DNA of 64,000 bases from Roseibacterium beibuensis (GCF_039542305.1 NZ_BAABHW010000004.1:124001-188000), one strand, 5' to 3'. Positions 1-8,708 are shown, counted from the first letter of the stretch. Notes: generated by a model from the sequence alone, not told the origin. Numbers and translations: made by a program.

Positions 1-161
1 CGCACGATGCCGCCATCTTCAATCAGGCCGCACAGCGTCATCACCCCGCGACCACAGACCTTGAAGCAGCGGCCGCAGCCGATGCATTTATCGGGATCGA
101 TGGCCATCAGGAACTCGGGCACATAAGCGCCCCCGCCACGGGTATAGGCAAGTTTCGGCAT
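1..161 (-). CDS. fdxB: Nif-associated ferredoxin III, FdxB type (partial, C-terminus outside window)
   Basis: Only the first 53 or so residues are present. They begin MPKLAYTRGGGAYVPEFLMA and include the motif CIGCGRCFKVCGR, which ligates a 4Fe-4S cluster. The start matches the nif-specific ferredoxin III family (FdxB), small 2[4Fe-4S] ferredoxins found downstream of nifX-type genes in many diazotrophs. They are thought to carry electrons for nitrogenase or for cofactor assembly. The start ATG lies three bases after the stop of the preceding CCE_0567-type gene, so it should be the last gene seen of the nifENX operon. Confidence 0.85.
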   Translation of the reverse strand, partial: MPKLAYTRGGGAYVPEFLMAIDPDKCIGCGRCFKVCGRGVMTLCGLIEDGGIV

Positions 162-164
162 GGC

Positions 165-368
165 TTAGGCCTCTGCTTTCCTGGCGGCTTTCAGATCCTT
201 GCGCGCGGCGCTGAGATCCTTGAACAGGTCGAATGTGGCGGCGGCGACCTCGGGTATCTTTTCCCAATCGGTCGGAAGTTCTTCTGCAAGATCATGCAGG
301 TTCATCTTGGCCTCCGTCGCGCGCATGGACAGTTTCCGCACCCGCTTTTCCAGGTCTTCAAGACACAT
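165..368 (-). CDS. CCE_0567 (DUF683) family small nif-associated metalloprotein
   Basis: This 67-residue, highly charged and probably helical protein contains LEKRVRKLSMRATEAKMNL and LAEELPTDW. Both are typical of the small CCE_0567/DUF683 family, which is encoded beside nifX and the DUF269 gene in cyanobacteria and proteobacteria. The family is described as a helical metal-binding protein; its exact job in nitrogenase biogenesis is unclear. It sits 30 bp after the DUF269 gene and 3 bp before fdxB, in one operon. Confidence 0.85.
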   Translation of the reverse strand: MCLEDLEKRVRKLSMRATEAKMNLHDLAEELPTDWEKIPEVAAATFDLFKDLSAARKDLKAARKAEA

Positions 369-398
369 CTGGTGGCTCCTTTTCTTGGGGCGGCGCGG

Positions 399-869
399 TC
401 AGGCACGCGCTGCGTCGGGATAGGCGTCGATGACCGCGACGGCGCTGTCGATCAGTGCGTCACCGGCCTCGGCCAGCTTGGCCCAGCTTTCAAAGCCGAA
501 CCGATGCACGTCGCGCAGATGTTTCGACACGACCACCAGCTTGCCCGCGATCAGCACGATCCGGCCAAAGCCCTCGTGGCTCATCTTTTGCATCTGGCTG
601 GCCATGCAGCCCGAACGCTTTTCGATCATCAGGCCGATGGCATCGTAGAACTTGGTGATGCGCCACAAGACATCGGGGTCGGGGTCGCCGATGATGGGGA
701 TGTCGCGGCGCTCCTCGCGGGTGACGATGAACTCGGCCATCAACTCGGCGTCGTCCTTGCCATCCCACTGGCCATAGCTGTCCTCGGCCCGGATCACGGC
801 GGCCAACTGGGTTAGGAAATCGCTGTCGATCATCTGGCCGCCGCGCGCCTCGAGAGCATCGGTGGTCAT
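399..869 (-). CDS. NifX-associated nitrogen fixation protein (DUF269)
   Basis: The protein has 156 residues from the ATG that overlaps the nifX stop as ATGA; an alternative start three codons upstream is possible. It contains FLTQLAAVIRAEDSYGQWDG near the N-terminus and GRIVLIAGKLVVVSKHLRDV towards the C-terminus. These are typical of the DUF269 family encoded directly after nifX. The family is strictly associated with nif clusters and is assumed to help FeMo-cofactor maturation; no catalytic residues are known. Translational coupling to nifX supports a joint role. Confidence 0.9.
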   Translation of the reverse strand: MTTDALEARGGQMIDSDFLTQLAAVIRAEDSYGQWDGKDDAELMAEFIVTREERRDIPIIGDPDPDVLWRITKFYDAIGLMIEKRSGCMASQMQKMSHEGFGRIVLIAGKLVVVSKHLRDVHRFGFESWAKLAEAGDALIDSAVAVIDAYPDAARA

Positions 870-1342
870 TGCGCCCACTCCCGTTCATCCGTGAAATCGC
901 GCTTCTGATGCGTGCCGAGGATCTTGCGCAAGAAGGGTGGCGGCGTGCCGTTCAACATCTCTTGCACCTGGTCCAGGAGGTCCGAAATCGGCTCGGGTGA
1001 CTTGCGCTTGATCGGGTGGATGCCGGCCTTGACAACCTTGGCCGCCGACGGCCCGCCGATGGCCAGCGCGAACAGCAGCGCGCAGCCGTCCAGCGCCTCG
1101 ACCTTGGGGGTGATCTTGTCATCCTGATCGTCGTGCTTGCCCTTTTGCGCCGTCACATCGCCGAACTCATGCGCCGCGACAAAGCGGTTTCCGGTTTTCC
1201 AGACCTCGAAGATCGCGAATTTCCGGGCCGAGCCGAAATGCGCATCAAGGTGGACCAGATCGTTGGTGGCAATGGCGACACGCAGGGGCGTCTCACCCGG
1301 TGCCGGCCCTGACGTCTCAATGACGCGCAGTGTGCGAGACAT
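866..1342 (-). CDS. nifX: NifX, FeMo-cofactor precursor carrier
   Basis: The protein has 158 residues starting MSRTLRVIETSG. The open frame runs further upstream, but that part overlaps nifN and has no family similarity, so I chose the ATG at 1342. The core reads LRVAIATNDLVHLDAHFGSA, then GCALLFALAIGGPSAAKVVK, matching the NifX/NafY/NifB C-terminal fold that binds NifB-co and VK-cluster during FeMo-co synthesis. The gene overlaps the end of nifN by 26 bp and the next gene by 4 bp, so the three are translationally coupled. Confidence 0.93.
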   Translation of the reverse strand: MSRTLRVIETSGPAPGETPLRVAIATNDLVHLDAHFGSARKFAIFEVWKTGNRFVAAHEFGDVTAQKGKHDDQDDKITPKVEALDGCALLFALAIGGPSAAKVVKAGIHPIKRKSPEPISDLLDQVQEMLNGTPPPFLRKILGTHQKRDFTDEREWAQ

Positions 1343-2708
1343 GGTCGAATTCCTCCGGGATGGGGGCCGCGCCGAAATCTTCAGGACGCGAGCGGTGATG
1401 TTGGGCGAGAACGGTATTGGCGATCTCGTACAAGAAGGCGCGGGTGCCACGGTATCCGACGCGGCAGATGTCCTGCGCGCCGAGCTGATCGAAAATCGGA
1501 AAGCCCACGCGCAGCAGTGGCCGGTGCAGGGCGTGGGCGGCGTGGCGGCCATGGCTGTGGGTCAGCAGGATCTGCGCGCCAGCCTCGCCCGCGCTACGCT
1601 CGAAATCGCCCAGATCGCCGAGGATCACTTCGGGGATGGGCAGGTGTTCGATCAGCGGCGAATGCTGCGAGGTGGTGACGGAGGTCACGATCTCGGCCCC
1701 CATGCTGGTCAGCGCCCCCGACAGGGAAAACAGCAGATCGGGGTCGGCACCGATGGCGACCTTCAGGCCACCGGTGTGGAAATGCGCATCCAGCGCGGCG
1801 TCAAGCAGTCGCGCGCGATCCCGCTTGATCGGGGCGGGCGGGTCCTGCTGGCCCGACAGCGACATCAGCGTGCGCACGAAGGCATCGACCGAGGTCAGCC
1901 CGGTGACAGAGGGGAAGACGCCGTGCGGCACATAGGTCCGTTCCTCCAGTAGCTGCGCGGCCTTGCGCATCGACTCGCCCACCGCCAGCGTGAAGCCGCT
2001 GCGCGACATCGCCGCGATATCCGCAAGCGCGGTGCCACCCAACGAGGTGCCCTGCCAATCCTCCGACACATGCCCATCAAGCGAGGTCGAGATGTCCGGC
2101 AAGACAATGGGGGTCAGGCCGAAAGACCGGATCAGGCGTACGAGTTCCTCGATATCGGCGGGGGTCAGGTGCGATCCGCACAACAGGTTCACCTGGCGAA
2201 GGATCGGGTCGCGCCAGACCGGATCGACCTCGGGTACCAGCATCTCGATGATCGCCTCGACCGCCTTGGCCCAGCCATCCTGCATCGCGCCGTCGAAATC
2301 CGGCGTCGAGGCATAGACGACCTTGGTGTCGGCGAAATCGCTGCGGCGCGACAGGATGTCGGCCAACTCGCCCGGCACGTCTTCGCCCCGCGTTTCGGTC
2401 AGCGCGGTCGAGGCGATGCCGATGAAGCGTGGCGCGGATTTGCGGCGCAGGTTCTCGATCGCCTCTTCGATCTGGTCGGACCCGCCAAGGATGGTCGAGA
2501 CCTCGTTCATCGCCGTGGTCTGCAACGGCACCGCTTCCTTGAAATGGCGCACCAGATGCACCATCGCAAAGGCGGTGCAGCCTTGGCTGCCGTGAAACAG
2601 CGGGATGGATTTCTCGATCCCCAGATAGGCCAAGGCAGCCCCCAGCGGCGCCGAGGATTTCAGCGGGTTGGTCGACAGCGCGCGCTTGGGGTGGGTCAAT
2701 CGGGCCAT
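1317..2708 (-). CDS. nifN: NifN, FeMo-cofactor assembly scaffold beta subunit
   Basis: The protein has 463 residues starting MARLTHPKRALSTNPLKSSA. The ATG at 2708 is 1 bp after the nifE stop, which fixes the start. FHGSQGCTAFAMVHLVRHFK around residue 40 resembles the P-cluster-site region of NifK, with Cys44. NifE2N2 is the scaffold on which the NifB cofactor is processed to FeMo-co with Mo and homocitrate. Length is normal for the family. The gene lies in nifE-nifN-nifX order, transcribed from the sigma-54 promoter in front of nifE. Confidence 0.95.
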   Translation of the reverse strand: MARLTHPKRALSTNPLKSSAPLGAALAYLGIEKSIPLFHGSQGCTAFAMVHLVRHFKEAVPLQTTAMNEVSTILGGSDQIEEAIENLRRKSAPRFIGIASTALTETRGEDVPGELADILSRRSDFADTKVVYASTPDFDGAMQDGWAKAVEAIIEMLVPEVDPVWRDPILRQVNLLCGSHLTPADIEELVRLIRSFGLTPIVLPDISTSLDGHVSEDWQGTSLGGTALADIAAMSRSGFTLAVGESMRKAAQLLEERTYVPHGVFPSVTGLTSVDAFVRTLMSLSGQQDPPAPIKRDRARLLDAALDAHFHTGGLKVAIGADPDLLFSLSGALTSMGAEIVTSVTTSQHSPLIEHLPIPEVILGDLGDFERSAGEAGAQILLTHSHGRHAAHALHRPLLRVGFPIFDQLGAQDICRVGYRGTRAFLYEIANTVLAQHHRSRPEDFGAAPIPEEFDHVSHTARH

Positions 2709-2709
2709 G

Positions 2710-4278
2710 TCAGCAATCCTCGAAATCGGTGGCGGAGGACTCGAACCCGCCGAGGTGCACAGGGCAGCCAGGGGGATCGGCGGGCGCGGGCGCGGGCGGC
2801 ACATAGGCCACGGGCCGCGCGGCCCCGGCGGCGATGCCCGTCGCGGGGCAGGTGCCGGCATGCGGCGGCAGAACCCGCCCCCCGGTCAGGGGCGCGTCCC
2901 AGGGGGCGGGGCCGCGCAGTTCGTCCCACATCGGATTGTTGATCGAGCGGTCGATGGCGCGCACCAGATCGACCATGCCCATGTAGCCCGCGTAGGGTTC
3001 GTGCTTTTCCTGGTTCACATCGACCCAGGGCACCTTGGCCTTTAGGGCGACGAACTGGCTGCGCCCGCCCGACATCAGCACATCGGCCCCGGCCTCGCGC
3101 AGCAGGCGATACATGTCCTTGGGGGCCATGTTCTCGAACATGTGTTTGTCATCGCCCATGACGTCAATAACGCGATCCTTGTCTTCCTCGGTGGCCTTGC
3201 GCACCGAGGTGCCGACCACCTCCATCCCCAGCTCCTGAAGCGCGGCGACCACCGACCAGGATTTGTGCCCGCCGGTGTAAAGCAGCACGCGCTTTCCGGC
3301 GACGCGGGGGCGGAGCGGTTCCAGTTCCGCGCGAATGGCGGCCTCTTGCTCGGTGATCAGGGCCTCGCAGCGGTCGATCAGGTCAGGCGCCGCGCCCCGA
3401 TCGACCAGCATGGCGCACATGGTGCGCAGCGCCTGCGATGTGTCGGAGATGCCGTAGAACGACCCCTCGAAATAGGGGATGCCGTAGCGTTCCTCCAGCT
3501 TGCGGGCGACGTTGATCAACGCCTTGGAGCAGACCATCATCGTCACGCGGGCGCGGTGCATCATCGCCACCTGCCGATAGCGCGCGTCGGCGGCGAGCGA
3601 GCCGAGGATGCGGATGCCGAGGCGGTCAAGCAGCGGCTTGACCTGCCACAACTCGCCGCTGAGATTGTAATCGCCGACGATGTTGATGTCGTAGGGCGTG
3701 ACCTCTTGCGGTTCCACCGTGCCGATAACGTGATCGAGCATCGCCTCGCCCGCCAGCTTGTTGCCGAGGTTTTTCGACCCGACATAGCCCGGTACGTCGA
3801 TGGGGATGCAGGGCGTGGCGAAGGTCTGCGTCGCGGCCTTGCAGACGGCGTGGATATCATCACCGATCAGTGCCGGAACGCAGGTGGAGTAGACAAAGAC
3901 GGCGGGGGGATGGTGTTTCTCGACCACTTCGCGTATCGCGCGATAGAGCTTTTTCTCACCGAACCCCATGACGATATCGAGTTCCGTCATGTCGGTGGTA
4001 AAGCCCGTGCGATAAAGCTCCGATCCGCTGGACGCCGCGCCGCGATTGTCCCAGCCATTGCCCTCGCAGGCCAGCGGGGCATGGACCAGATGCGCCACGT
4101 CGACGATGGGCTGCAACGCGATCTTGGCCCCGTCAAAGGCACAGCCCCCCGCCGCAGCCCCGGGCACCAGCGGCTTGGCGCAACCCTTTTTGCGCTGCTG
4201 GTCGGATTTGCCGGCATTGGTGGCGCAGGCCGGTTCATTGAAGACATCGGTAATCTTGTTCTTCACGGCGTCGTTCAT
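2710..4278 (-). CDS. nifE: NifE, FeMo-cofactor assembly scaffold alpha subunit
   Basis: The protein has 522 residues. Cysteines at about 46, 71 and 133 (GGCAFDG, APLACEGNGWDNRG, YSTCVPALIGDD) match the cluster-ligand positions of the NifE/NifD family. I chose the ATG at 4278; the frame upstream runs through the promoter. NifE is usually about 450-480 residues. Here a proline- and cysteine-rich tail of some 65 residues follows the conserved core and ends in GGFESSATDFEDC. The gene is first in the nifENX operon, with its own sigma-54 promoter and NifA box. Confidence 0.95.
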   Translation of the reverse strand: MNDAVKNKITDVFNEPACATNAGKSDQQRKKGCAKPLVPGAAAGGCAFDGAKIALQPIVDVAHLVHAPLACEGNGWDNRGAASSGSELYRTGFTTDMTELDIVMGFGEKKLYRAIREVVEKHHPPAVFVYSTCVPALIGDDIHAVCKAATQTFATPCIPIDVPGYVGSKNLGNKLAGEAMLDHVIGTVEPQEVTPYDINIVGDYNLSGELWQVKPLLDRLGIRILGSLAADARYRQVAMMHRARVTMMVCSKALINVARKLEERYGIPYFEGSFYGISDTSQALRTMCAMLVDRGAAPDLIDRCEALITEQEAAIRAELEPLRPRVAGKRVLLYTGGHKSWSVVAALQELGMEVVGTSVRKATEEDKDRVIDVMGDDKHMFENMAPKDMYRLLREAGADVLMSGGRSQFVALKAKVPWVDVNQEKHEPYAGYMGMVDLVRAIDRSINNPMWDELRGPAPWDAPLTGGRVLPPHAGTCPATGIAAGAARPVAYVPPAPAPADPPGCPVHLGGFESSATDFEDC

Positions 4279-4308
4279 GGCACGGCCCCCTTGGTTCATG
4301 GGGAGTGC

Positions 4309-4324
4309 AGCAAGGAGTGTGCCA
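4309..4324 (-). promoter_or_regulatory. Sigma-54 promoter of nifE
   Basis: On the minus strand the sequence reads TGGCAC-ACTCC-TTGCT, an exact match to the -24/-12 consensus TGGCAC-N5-TTGC(A/T). It ends 30 bp before the nifE ATG. A perfect NifA box lies about 60 bp upstream. Confidence 0.93.
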
Positions 4325-4377
4325 AGCCCCGCCGCCCCTGAAAGCAGGGCCTTCGCAAGCGAAGGGCGCGGCGGCTG

Positions 4378-4393
4378 TGTCACCTTCCCGACA
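4378..4393. promoter_or_regulatory. NifA upstream activator box (TGT-N10-ACA) for nifE
   Basis: The sequence TGT CACCTTCCCG ACA matches the NifA binding consensus exactly. Its centre is about 62 bp upstream of the -24 element of the nifE promoter, a usual spacing for NifA activation. Confidence 0.85.
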
Positions 4394-4424
4394 ATGGCGG
4401 TGTCGCATGCCCCGCCAAAGGCAA

Positions 4425-4448
4425 ACCGGCGGGCCAAGGCCCGCCGGT
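4425..4448 (-). terminator. Strong stem-loop after nifK, terminator-like
   Basis: ACCGGCGGGCC and GGCCCGCCGGT form a perfect 11-bp GC-rich stem with a 2-nt gap, 21 bp beyond the nifK stop. In the direction of transcription it is followed by TTTGCCTTTGG, only a weak T-tract. It can end or attenuate nifHDK transcripts, or protect their 3' ends, before the separate nifE promoter. Confidence 0.75.
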
Positions 4449-4469
4449 CGCTATCGTGTCACGCGCTGA

Positions 4470-6008
4470 TCAGCGCGTCAGATCAAAGCTGTAATCCGTG
4501 TCGCCGATCGACTTGGTGTCATCGTCGAGCTTGTCAAAGATCGTATCCAGCAGTTTGACCAGCACCGTCAGCGCCCCCTGGTAACCCCAGGTCGGGAAGC
4601 GGTGGTGGTGGTGACGGTCGAAGATCGGAAAGGTCAGCCGGATTAGCGGCGTGCCTGTGTCGCGTTCCAGATACTTTCCGTAGGAGCTGCCGATCAGCAG
4701 ATCCGCCGGTTCGGTATCCAGCAGCGAGCGCATGTGCCACAAATCCTTGCCCGGCCAGACCTGACCCTGCTTGCCAAAGGGCGACGAGGCCAGCAGCTCT
4801 TTCATCTGGGCGGCCCATTCCTTGGACCCGTTGGTGGCCAGGCAATGGGTCGGCTCGCCGCCCAGTTCCATGACAAAACGCGCCATGCCATAGACAAAAT
4901 CGGGGTCACCGAAGATCGCGAAAGTCTTGCCATGCAGGTAGGCTTGGCTGTCGGCCATCGCATCGACCAGGCGGCCCCGTTCTTTCCTGAGGCTGTCGGG
5001 GATCGCCTTGCCGGTCAACTCGCTGACCTTCATCAGGAATTCGTCCGTGGCCTGAACGCCCATCGGGTAGTGCAGGCTTGCGACCTCCTGCCCTTTCGAG
5101 GCGGCATAGGCCAGGGTCTTGGGCGTACAGTATTCCTGCATCGACAGGGTCGCCTTGGCATTGAGCGCGGCCTTGGCATCGTAAAGCTTGGTGCCACCGT
5201 CATACATCCGGAACTCGCCATCCGACGGCGTGTCGTACACGTCGGACACATCGCCGAGCATGGTGTAGTCGACGCCCATCTCGCCCAGCACGCGCGCGAT
5301 CTCGCGGTTGTTGGCCACGGCGAACCCGTCGAAACCGGGGATGATGTTGATCTTGTCTGTGGCGACGCGCTCCTCCTTCTCCCAGAAATGGGACAAGATG
5401 CCTTTTTGCATGTTGTCGTAGCCATCCACGTGGCTGCCGACAAAGGCGGGCGTATGGGCGAAGGGCACGTCGAAATCCGCATCGACCGAGCCCTTCTCCT
5501 TGGCTTGCAGGATGAAGGAGTTCAGGTCATCGCCGATCACCTCGGCCATGCAGGTGGTGCTGACCGCGATCATCTTGGGGTCATAAAGCGCCTTGGTGTT
5601 CGCCAGACCGTCGACCATGTTGACCAGCCCGCCGAACACGGCCGCATCCTCGGTCATCGAGGACGACACGACCGAGGCCGGTTCCTTGAAGTGACGGCTG
5701 AGATGCGAGCGGTAATAGGCCACACAGCCCTGCGAGCCGTGCACAAAGCTCATGGTCCGCTCGTAGCCCGCGCTGGCAAAGACCGCGCCCAGCGGCTGGC
5801 AGGCCTTGGCCGGGTTGATCGTCAGGGCCGTGCGGGCGAGGTTCTTTTCCCGGTATTCCCAGGATTTCGTCCAATCGCCGATCGCCTGCACCATCGCGTC
5901 GGGATGGCCGCATTCGAATTTGACCTTCTTGTTTTCCAGCATCTCCTTGTATTCGGGCTGCTGAAAGAGGGGTGCGTGATCCAGCACCTTGTCTGCCGAT
6001 TGAGGCAT
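4470..6008 (-). CDS. nifK: Nitrogenase MoFe protein beta chain
   Basis: The protein has 512 residues. The three beta-subunit P-cluster cysteines are visible at residues 70 (NPAKACQPLGA), 95 (HGSQGCVAYYRSH) and 153 (VSTTCMAEVIGDD). The N-terminus MPQSADKVLDHAPLFQQPEY and C-terminus ending in YSFDLTR are intact. With NifD it forms the alpha2beta2 MoFe protein that reduces N2. It follows nifD by 105 bp, which hold a stem-loop, and precedes a strong hairpin. Confidence 0.98.
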   Translation of the reverse strand: MPQSADKVLDHAPLFQQPEYKEMLENKKVKFECGHPDAMVQAIGDWTKSWEYREKNLARTALTINPAKACQPLGAVFASAGYERTMSFVHGSQGCVAYYRSHLSRHFKEPASVVSSSMTEDAAVFGGLVNMVDGLANTKALYDPKMIAVSTTCMAEVIGDDLNSFILQAKEKGSVDADFDVPFAHTPAFVGSHVDGYDNMQKGILSHFWEKEERVATDKINIIPGFDGFAVANNREIARVLGEMGVDYTMLGDVSDVYDTPSDGEFRMYDGGTKLYDAKAALNAKATLSMQEYCTPKTLAYAASKGQEVASLHYPMGVQATDEFLMKVSELTGKAIPDSLRKERGRLVDAMADSQAYLHGKTFAIFGDPDFVYGMARFVMELGGEPTHCLATNGSKEWAAQMKELLASSPFGKQGQVWPGKDLWHMRSLLDTEPADLLIGSSYGKYLERDTGTPLIRLTFPIFDRHHHHRFPTWGYQGALTVLVKLLDTIFDKLDDDTKSIGDTDYSFDLTR

Positions 6009-6080
6009 GGCTTTGATCCTTGCTTTTGGCCGTCCGCGTTCCGGGACGCGCCGGTGTCGAGGAAGTCGTGTCTTGATCGG

Positions 6081-6105
6081 GGCGGAGGGGGTCAGCCCCC
6101 CCGCC
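6081..6105 (-). other. Intercistronic stem-loop between nifD and nifK
   Basis: GGCGG-(A)-GGGGG pairs with CCCCC-CCGCC around a TCAG loop, leaving one bulged base. It lies just after the nifD stop. No T-tract follows in the direction of transcription, so it is more likely an RNA processing or stability element than a terminator. Confidence 0.5.
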
Positions 6106-6113
6106 GGCCTGTC

Positions 6114-7616
6114 TCATTCGGCGGCGATGGCCGGTTTGTCCCAGGGGGCGTCAAACATGCCCCAGACGGGGTTGTTGATCGCCAGATCCATGTCGCGGGC
6201 AAAGATCGCGAACCCGTCATAGCCGTGATAGGGGCCGGAATAGTCCCAGCTGTGCATCTGGCGGAACGGGATGCCCATCTTTTGCACCGGGTACTTTTCC
6301 TTGATGCCCGAGCCGACCAGATCGGGGCGGATTTTTTCGATGAACTTCTCCAGCTCATAGCCGGTGACGTCATCGTAGATCAGCGTGCCTTCCTTCACGT
6401 AGTGGCCGGTGCGCTTGTAGTCGTCGCTATGGGCGAACTCGTAGCCGGTGCCGGCGATGACCATGCCCAGATCGTCATAGGCGGTGACGACGTGGCGCGG
6501 GCGCAGGCCGCCGACATAGAGCATCACCGACTTGCCCTCGAGGCGGGGCTTGTACTTGGCCAGCACCTCGTCGACGAGCGGCTGATACTTGGCGATCACC
6601 TTTTCGGCGTTCTCCTGGATCGTCTCGTCGAATTGCGCCGCGATGGCGCGCAGCGACGCCGCGATCTGGGTCGGACCGAAGAAGTTGTACTCCATCCAGC
6701 CGATGCCGTACTTCTCTTCCATGTAACGGCAGATGTAGGTCATCGACCGGTAGCAGTGGATGAGGTTCAGCTTGGCCTTGGGGGCACGCTCGATCTCGGC
6801 CAAGGTCGCGTCGCCGGACCAGTTGCCGACAACGTTCAGGCCGATCTCTTCCAGCAGGATGCGGCTGGCCCAGGCGTCACCACCGATGTTGTAGTCGCCG
6901 ATGACATTCACATCATAGGGGCCGGCCTCGTAATCCTTGGCGGCACCTTCGCCCTTTTCGAACACCCAGTCGCGCACGGCATCGTTTGCGATGTGGTGAC
7001 CGAGGCTTTGCGACACGCCGCGGAAGCCCTCGCAGCGCACCGGGACCATGGTCTTGCCGTGTTCCTTGTGCTTTTCGCGGGCAACCGCCTCGATGTCGTC
7101 GCCGATCAGGCCGATCGGGCATTCCGACTGGATCGTGGTGCCCTTGGACAGCGGGAACAATTCCTCGATCTCGTCGATCGTCTTGGCCAGCTTCTTGTCG
7201 CCGCCGAACACGATATCCTTTTCCTGGAAATCGGTGGTGAACTGCATGGTGACGAAACTGTCCACGCCGGTCGTGCCGGTGTAGTAGTTGCGCCGCTGCG
7301 ACCACGAATACTGACCGCAACCCACGGGGCCGTGGCTGATATGGACCATGTCCTTGACCGGCCCCCAGACCACGCCCTTGGACCCGGCATAGGAACAGCC
7401 GCGCACCGTCATCACGCCGGGAACCGACTTGATGTTGGATTTCTGCGTGTCGCATTTCGAGGCGATGCCCGTCGTGGGATCGGGCGCTTCGTCACTGGCG
7501 GTGGACACCGTCAGGTGCTTGGCGCGGCGTTTGCGGGCCTTGGCGGGATAAGCGTCGAGGACTTCCTCGATAAGGCTTTCAAAGTCTTCCGGCCCGGCTG
7601 CGTGATCTTTGGCCAT
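6114..7616 (-). CDS. nifD: Nitrogenase MoFe protein alpha chain
   Basis: The protein has 500 residues. P-cluster ligands are Cys74 (VRGCSYAGSK), Cys100 (HGPVGCGQYSW) and Cys166 (QSECPIGLIGDD). FeMo-cofactor ligands are Cys288 (LIHCYRSMTYICRYMEEKYG) and His455 (FRQMHSWDYSG). All key residues are present, so this is a molybdenum-type, apparently functional subunit. It is 70 bp downstream of nifH and cotranscribed with it. Confidence 0.98.
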   Translation of the reverse strand: MAKDHAAGPEDFESLIEEVLDAYPAKARKRRAKHLTVSTASDEAPDPTTGIASKCDTQKSNIKSVPGVMTVRGCSYAGSKGVVWGPVKDMVHISHGPVGCGQYSWSQRRNYYTGTTGVDSFVTMQFTTDFQEKDIVFGGDKKLAKTIDEIEELFPLSKGTTIQSECPIGLIGDDIEAVAREKHKEHGKTMVPVRCEGFRGVSQSLGHHIANDAVRDWVFEKGEGAAKDYEAGPYDVNVIGDYNIGGDAWASRILLEEIGLNVVGNWSGDATLAEIERAPKAKLNLIHCYRSMTYICRYMEEKYGIGWMEYNFFGPTQIAASLRAIAAQFDETIQENAEKVIAKYQPLVDEVLAKYKPRLEGKSVMLYVGGLRPRHVVTAYDDLGMVIAGTGYEFAHSDDYKRTGHYVKEGTLIYDDVTGYELEKFIEKIRPDLVGSGIKEKYPVQKMGIPFRQMHSWDYSGPYHGYDGFAIFARDMDLAINNPVWGMFDAPWDKPAIAAE

Positions 7617-7686
7617 CCTTTTGGCTCCTTCTCACTGGTTCGAGGGATGGGACGGGCCAGGCCCGAGGGGCGCGGCCCGGGACGGC

Positions 7687-8568
7687 TCAGACCGCTTCTT
7701 CGGTCTTCGCGATGGCCGCGAGGCGTTCTTCCTCGGATTGCATGATGCCGAAATCGAGCAGCATCTGTTCCAACTCTTCCATTGTGATCGGGGTGGGGAT
7801 CACGCCCTTGCCGGAGTTTTCATGGATCTTGCGGGCCAACTCGCGGTATTCGTCAGCCTGCTTGCTGTCGGGGGCATACTGGATGACCGTTTCGCGGCGC
7901 AGTTCGGCATGCTGCACAATGTTGTCGCGCGGCACGAAATGGATCATCTTGCAGCCCAGCTTGGCGGCCAGCGCCTCGGCCAATTCCAGCTCGCGGTCGG
8001 TCTGCCGCTCGTTGCAGATCAGCCCGCCCAGACGCACACCGCCCGAGTTGGCATATTTCAGGATGCCCTTGGCGATGTTGTTGGCGGCATAGAGCGCCAT
8101 CATCTCGCCGGACATGACGATGTAGATTTCCTGCGCCTTGTTCTCGCGGATCGGCATGGCAAAGCCGCCACAGACCACATCGCCCAGCACGTCGTAAGAC
8201 ACGTAATCGACATCCTCGTAGGCGCCGTTTTCCTCGAGAAAGTTGATGGCAGTGATCACGCCGCGACCGGCGCAGCCGACCCCCGGCTCGGGGCCGCCGG
8301 CCTCGGTGCACTTGATGCCCTTGTAGCCGACCTTCATCACGTCTTCGAGTTCGAGATCCTCGACCGAGCCCATCTCGGCGGCGAGGTGCAGCACGGTGTC
8401 CTGCATCTTGGTGTTGAGGATCAGGCGGGTGGAATCCGCCTTGGGATCGCAGCCGACGATCAGGATTTTCTGGCCCATTTCAACGAGGGCCGCGAGGGTG
8501 TTTTGCGAGGTCGTCGACTTGCCGATGCCACCTTTGCCGTAAAAGGCAATCTGACGGAGTGCGCTCAT
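7687..8568 (-). CDS. nifH: Nitrogenase iron protein (dinitrogenase reductase)
   Basis: The protein has 293 residues. The P-loop GKGGIGKST starts at residue 11. Cys99 and Cys133 (GCAGRGV, DVVCGGFAMPI) bridge the 4Fe-4S cluster between subunits. Arg102, in GCAGRGV, is the residue ADP-ribosylated by DraT where that system exists. The protein hydrolyses ATP and delivers electrons to NifDK, and also takes part in FeMo-co maturation. It is the first gene of nifHDK, behind a sigma-54 promoter, with AAAGGA as ribosome binding site. Confidence 0.99.
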   Translation of the reverse strand: MSALRQIAFYGKGGIGKSTTSQNTLAALVEMGQKILIVGCDPKADSTRLILNTKMQDTVLHLAAEMGSVEDLELEDVMKVGYKGIKCTEAGGPEPGVGCAGRGVITAINFLEENGAYEDVDYVSYDVLGDVVCGGFAMPIRENKAQEIYIVMSGEMMALYAANNIAKGILKYANSGGVRLGGLICNERQTDRELELAEALAAKLGCKMIHFVPRDNIVQHAELRRETVIQYAPDSKQADEYRELARKIHENSGKGVIPTPITMEELEQMLLDFGIMQSEEERLAAIAKTEEAV

Positions 8569-8636
8569 GTCGGGGTCCTTTGCTCATTGCTTCAGTCTGG
8601 GTCGAGACGGTGCACGACCGCGCTCACGGACTGTTC

Positions 8637-8652
8637 AGCAGGGAGCGTGCCA
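8637..8652 (-). promoter_or_regulatory. Sigma-54 promoter of nifHDK
   Basis: On the minus strand the sequence reads TGGCAC-GCTCC-CTGCT. It differs from consensus only in the first base of the -12 box. The expected transcript start leaves a leader of roughly 55-60 nt before the nifH ATG at 8568. Confidence 0.9.
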
Positions 8653-8680
8653 AACTCCGATTTCCTTTATTTGCTATTAT

Positions 8681-8693
8681 TATCAAGGCCCTG
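8681..8693. promoter_or_regulatory. Probable IHF site between nifH activator region and promoter
   Basis: TATCAA-GGCC-CTG resembles the IHF consensus WATCAA-N4-TTR with one mismatch. It lies next to an AT-rich stretch (8661-8685) upstream of the -24 box, where IHF usually bends DNA to bring NifA to sigma-54 polymerase. Confidence 0.5.
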
Positions 8694-8708
8694 ATCGGAT
8701 CCCCCGTT

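Noticed and set aside
4734..7745. A 1003-codon open frame on the plus strand across nifK and nifD
   Set aside because: It is antisense to clearly intact nifK and nifD and has no family motifs. Long antisense frames are common at this GC content.
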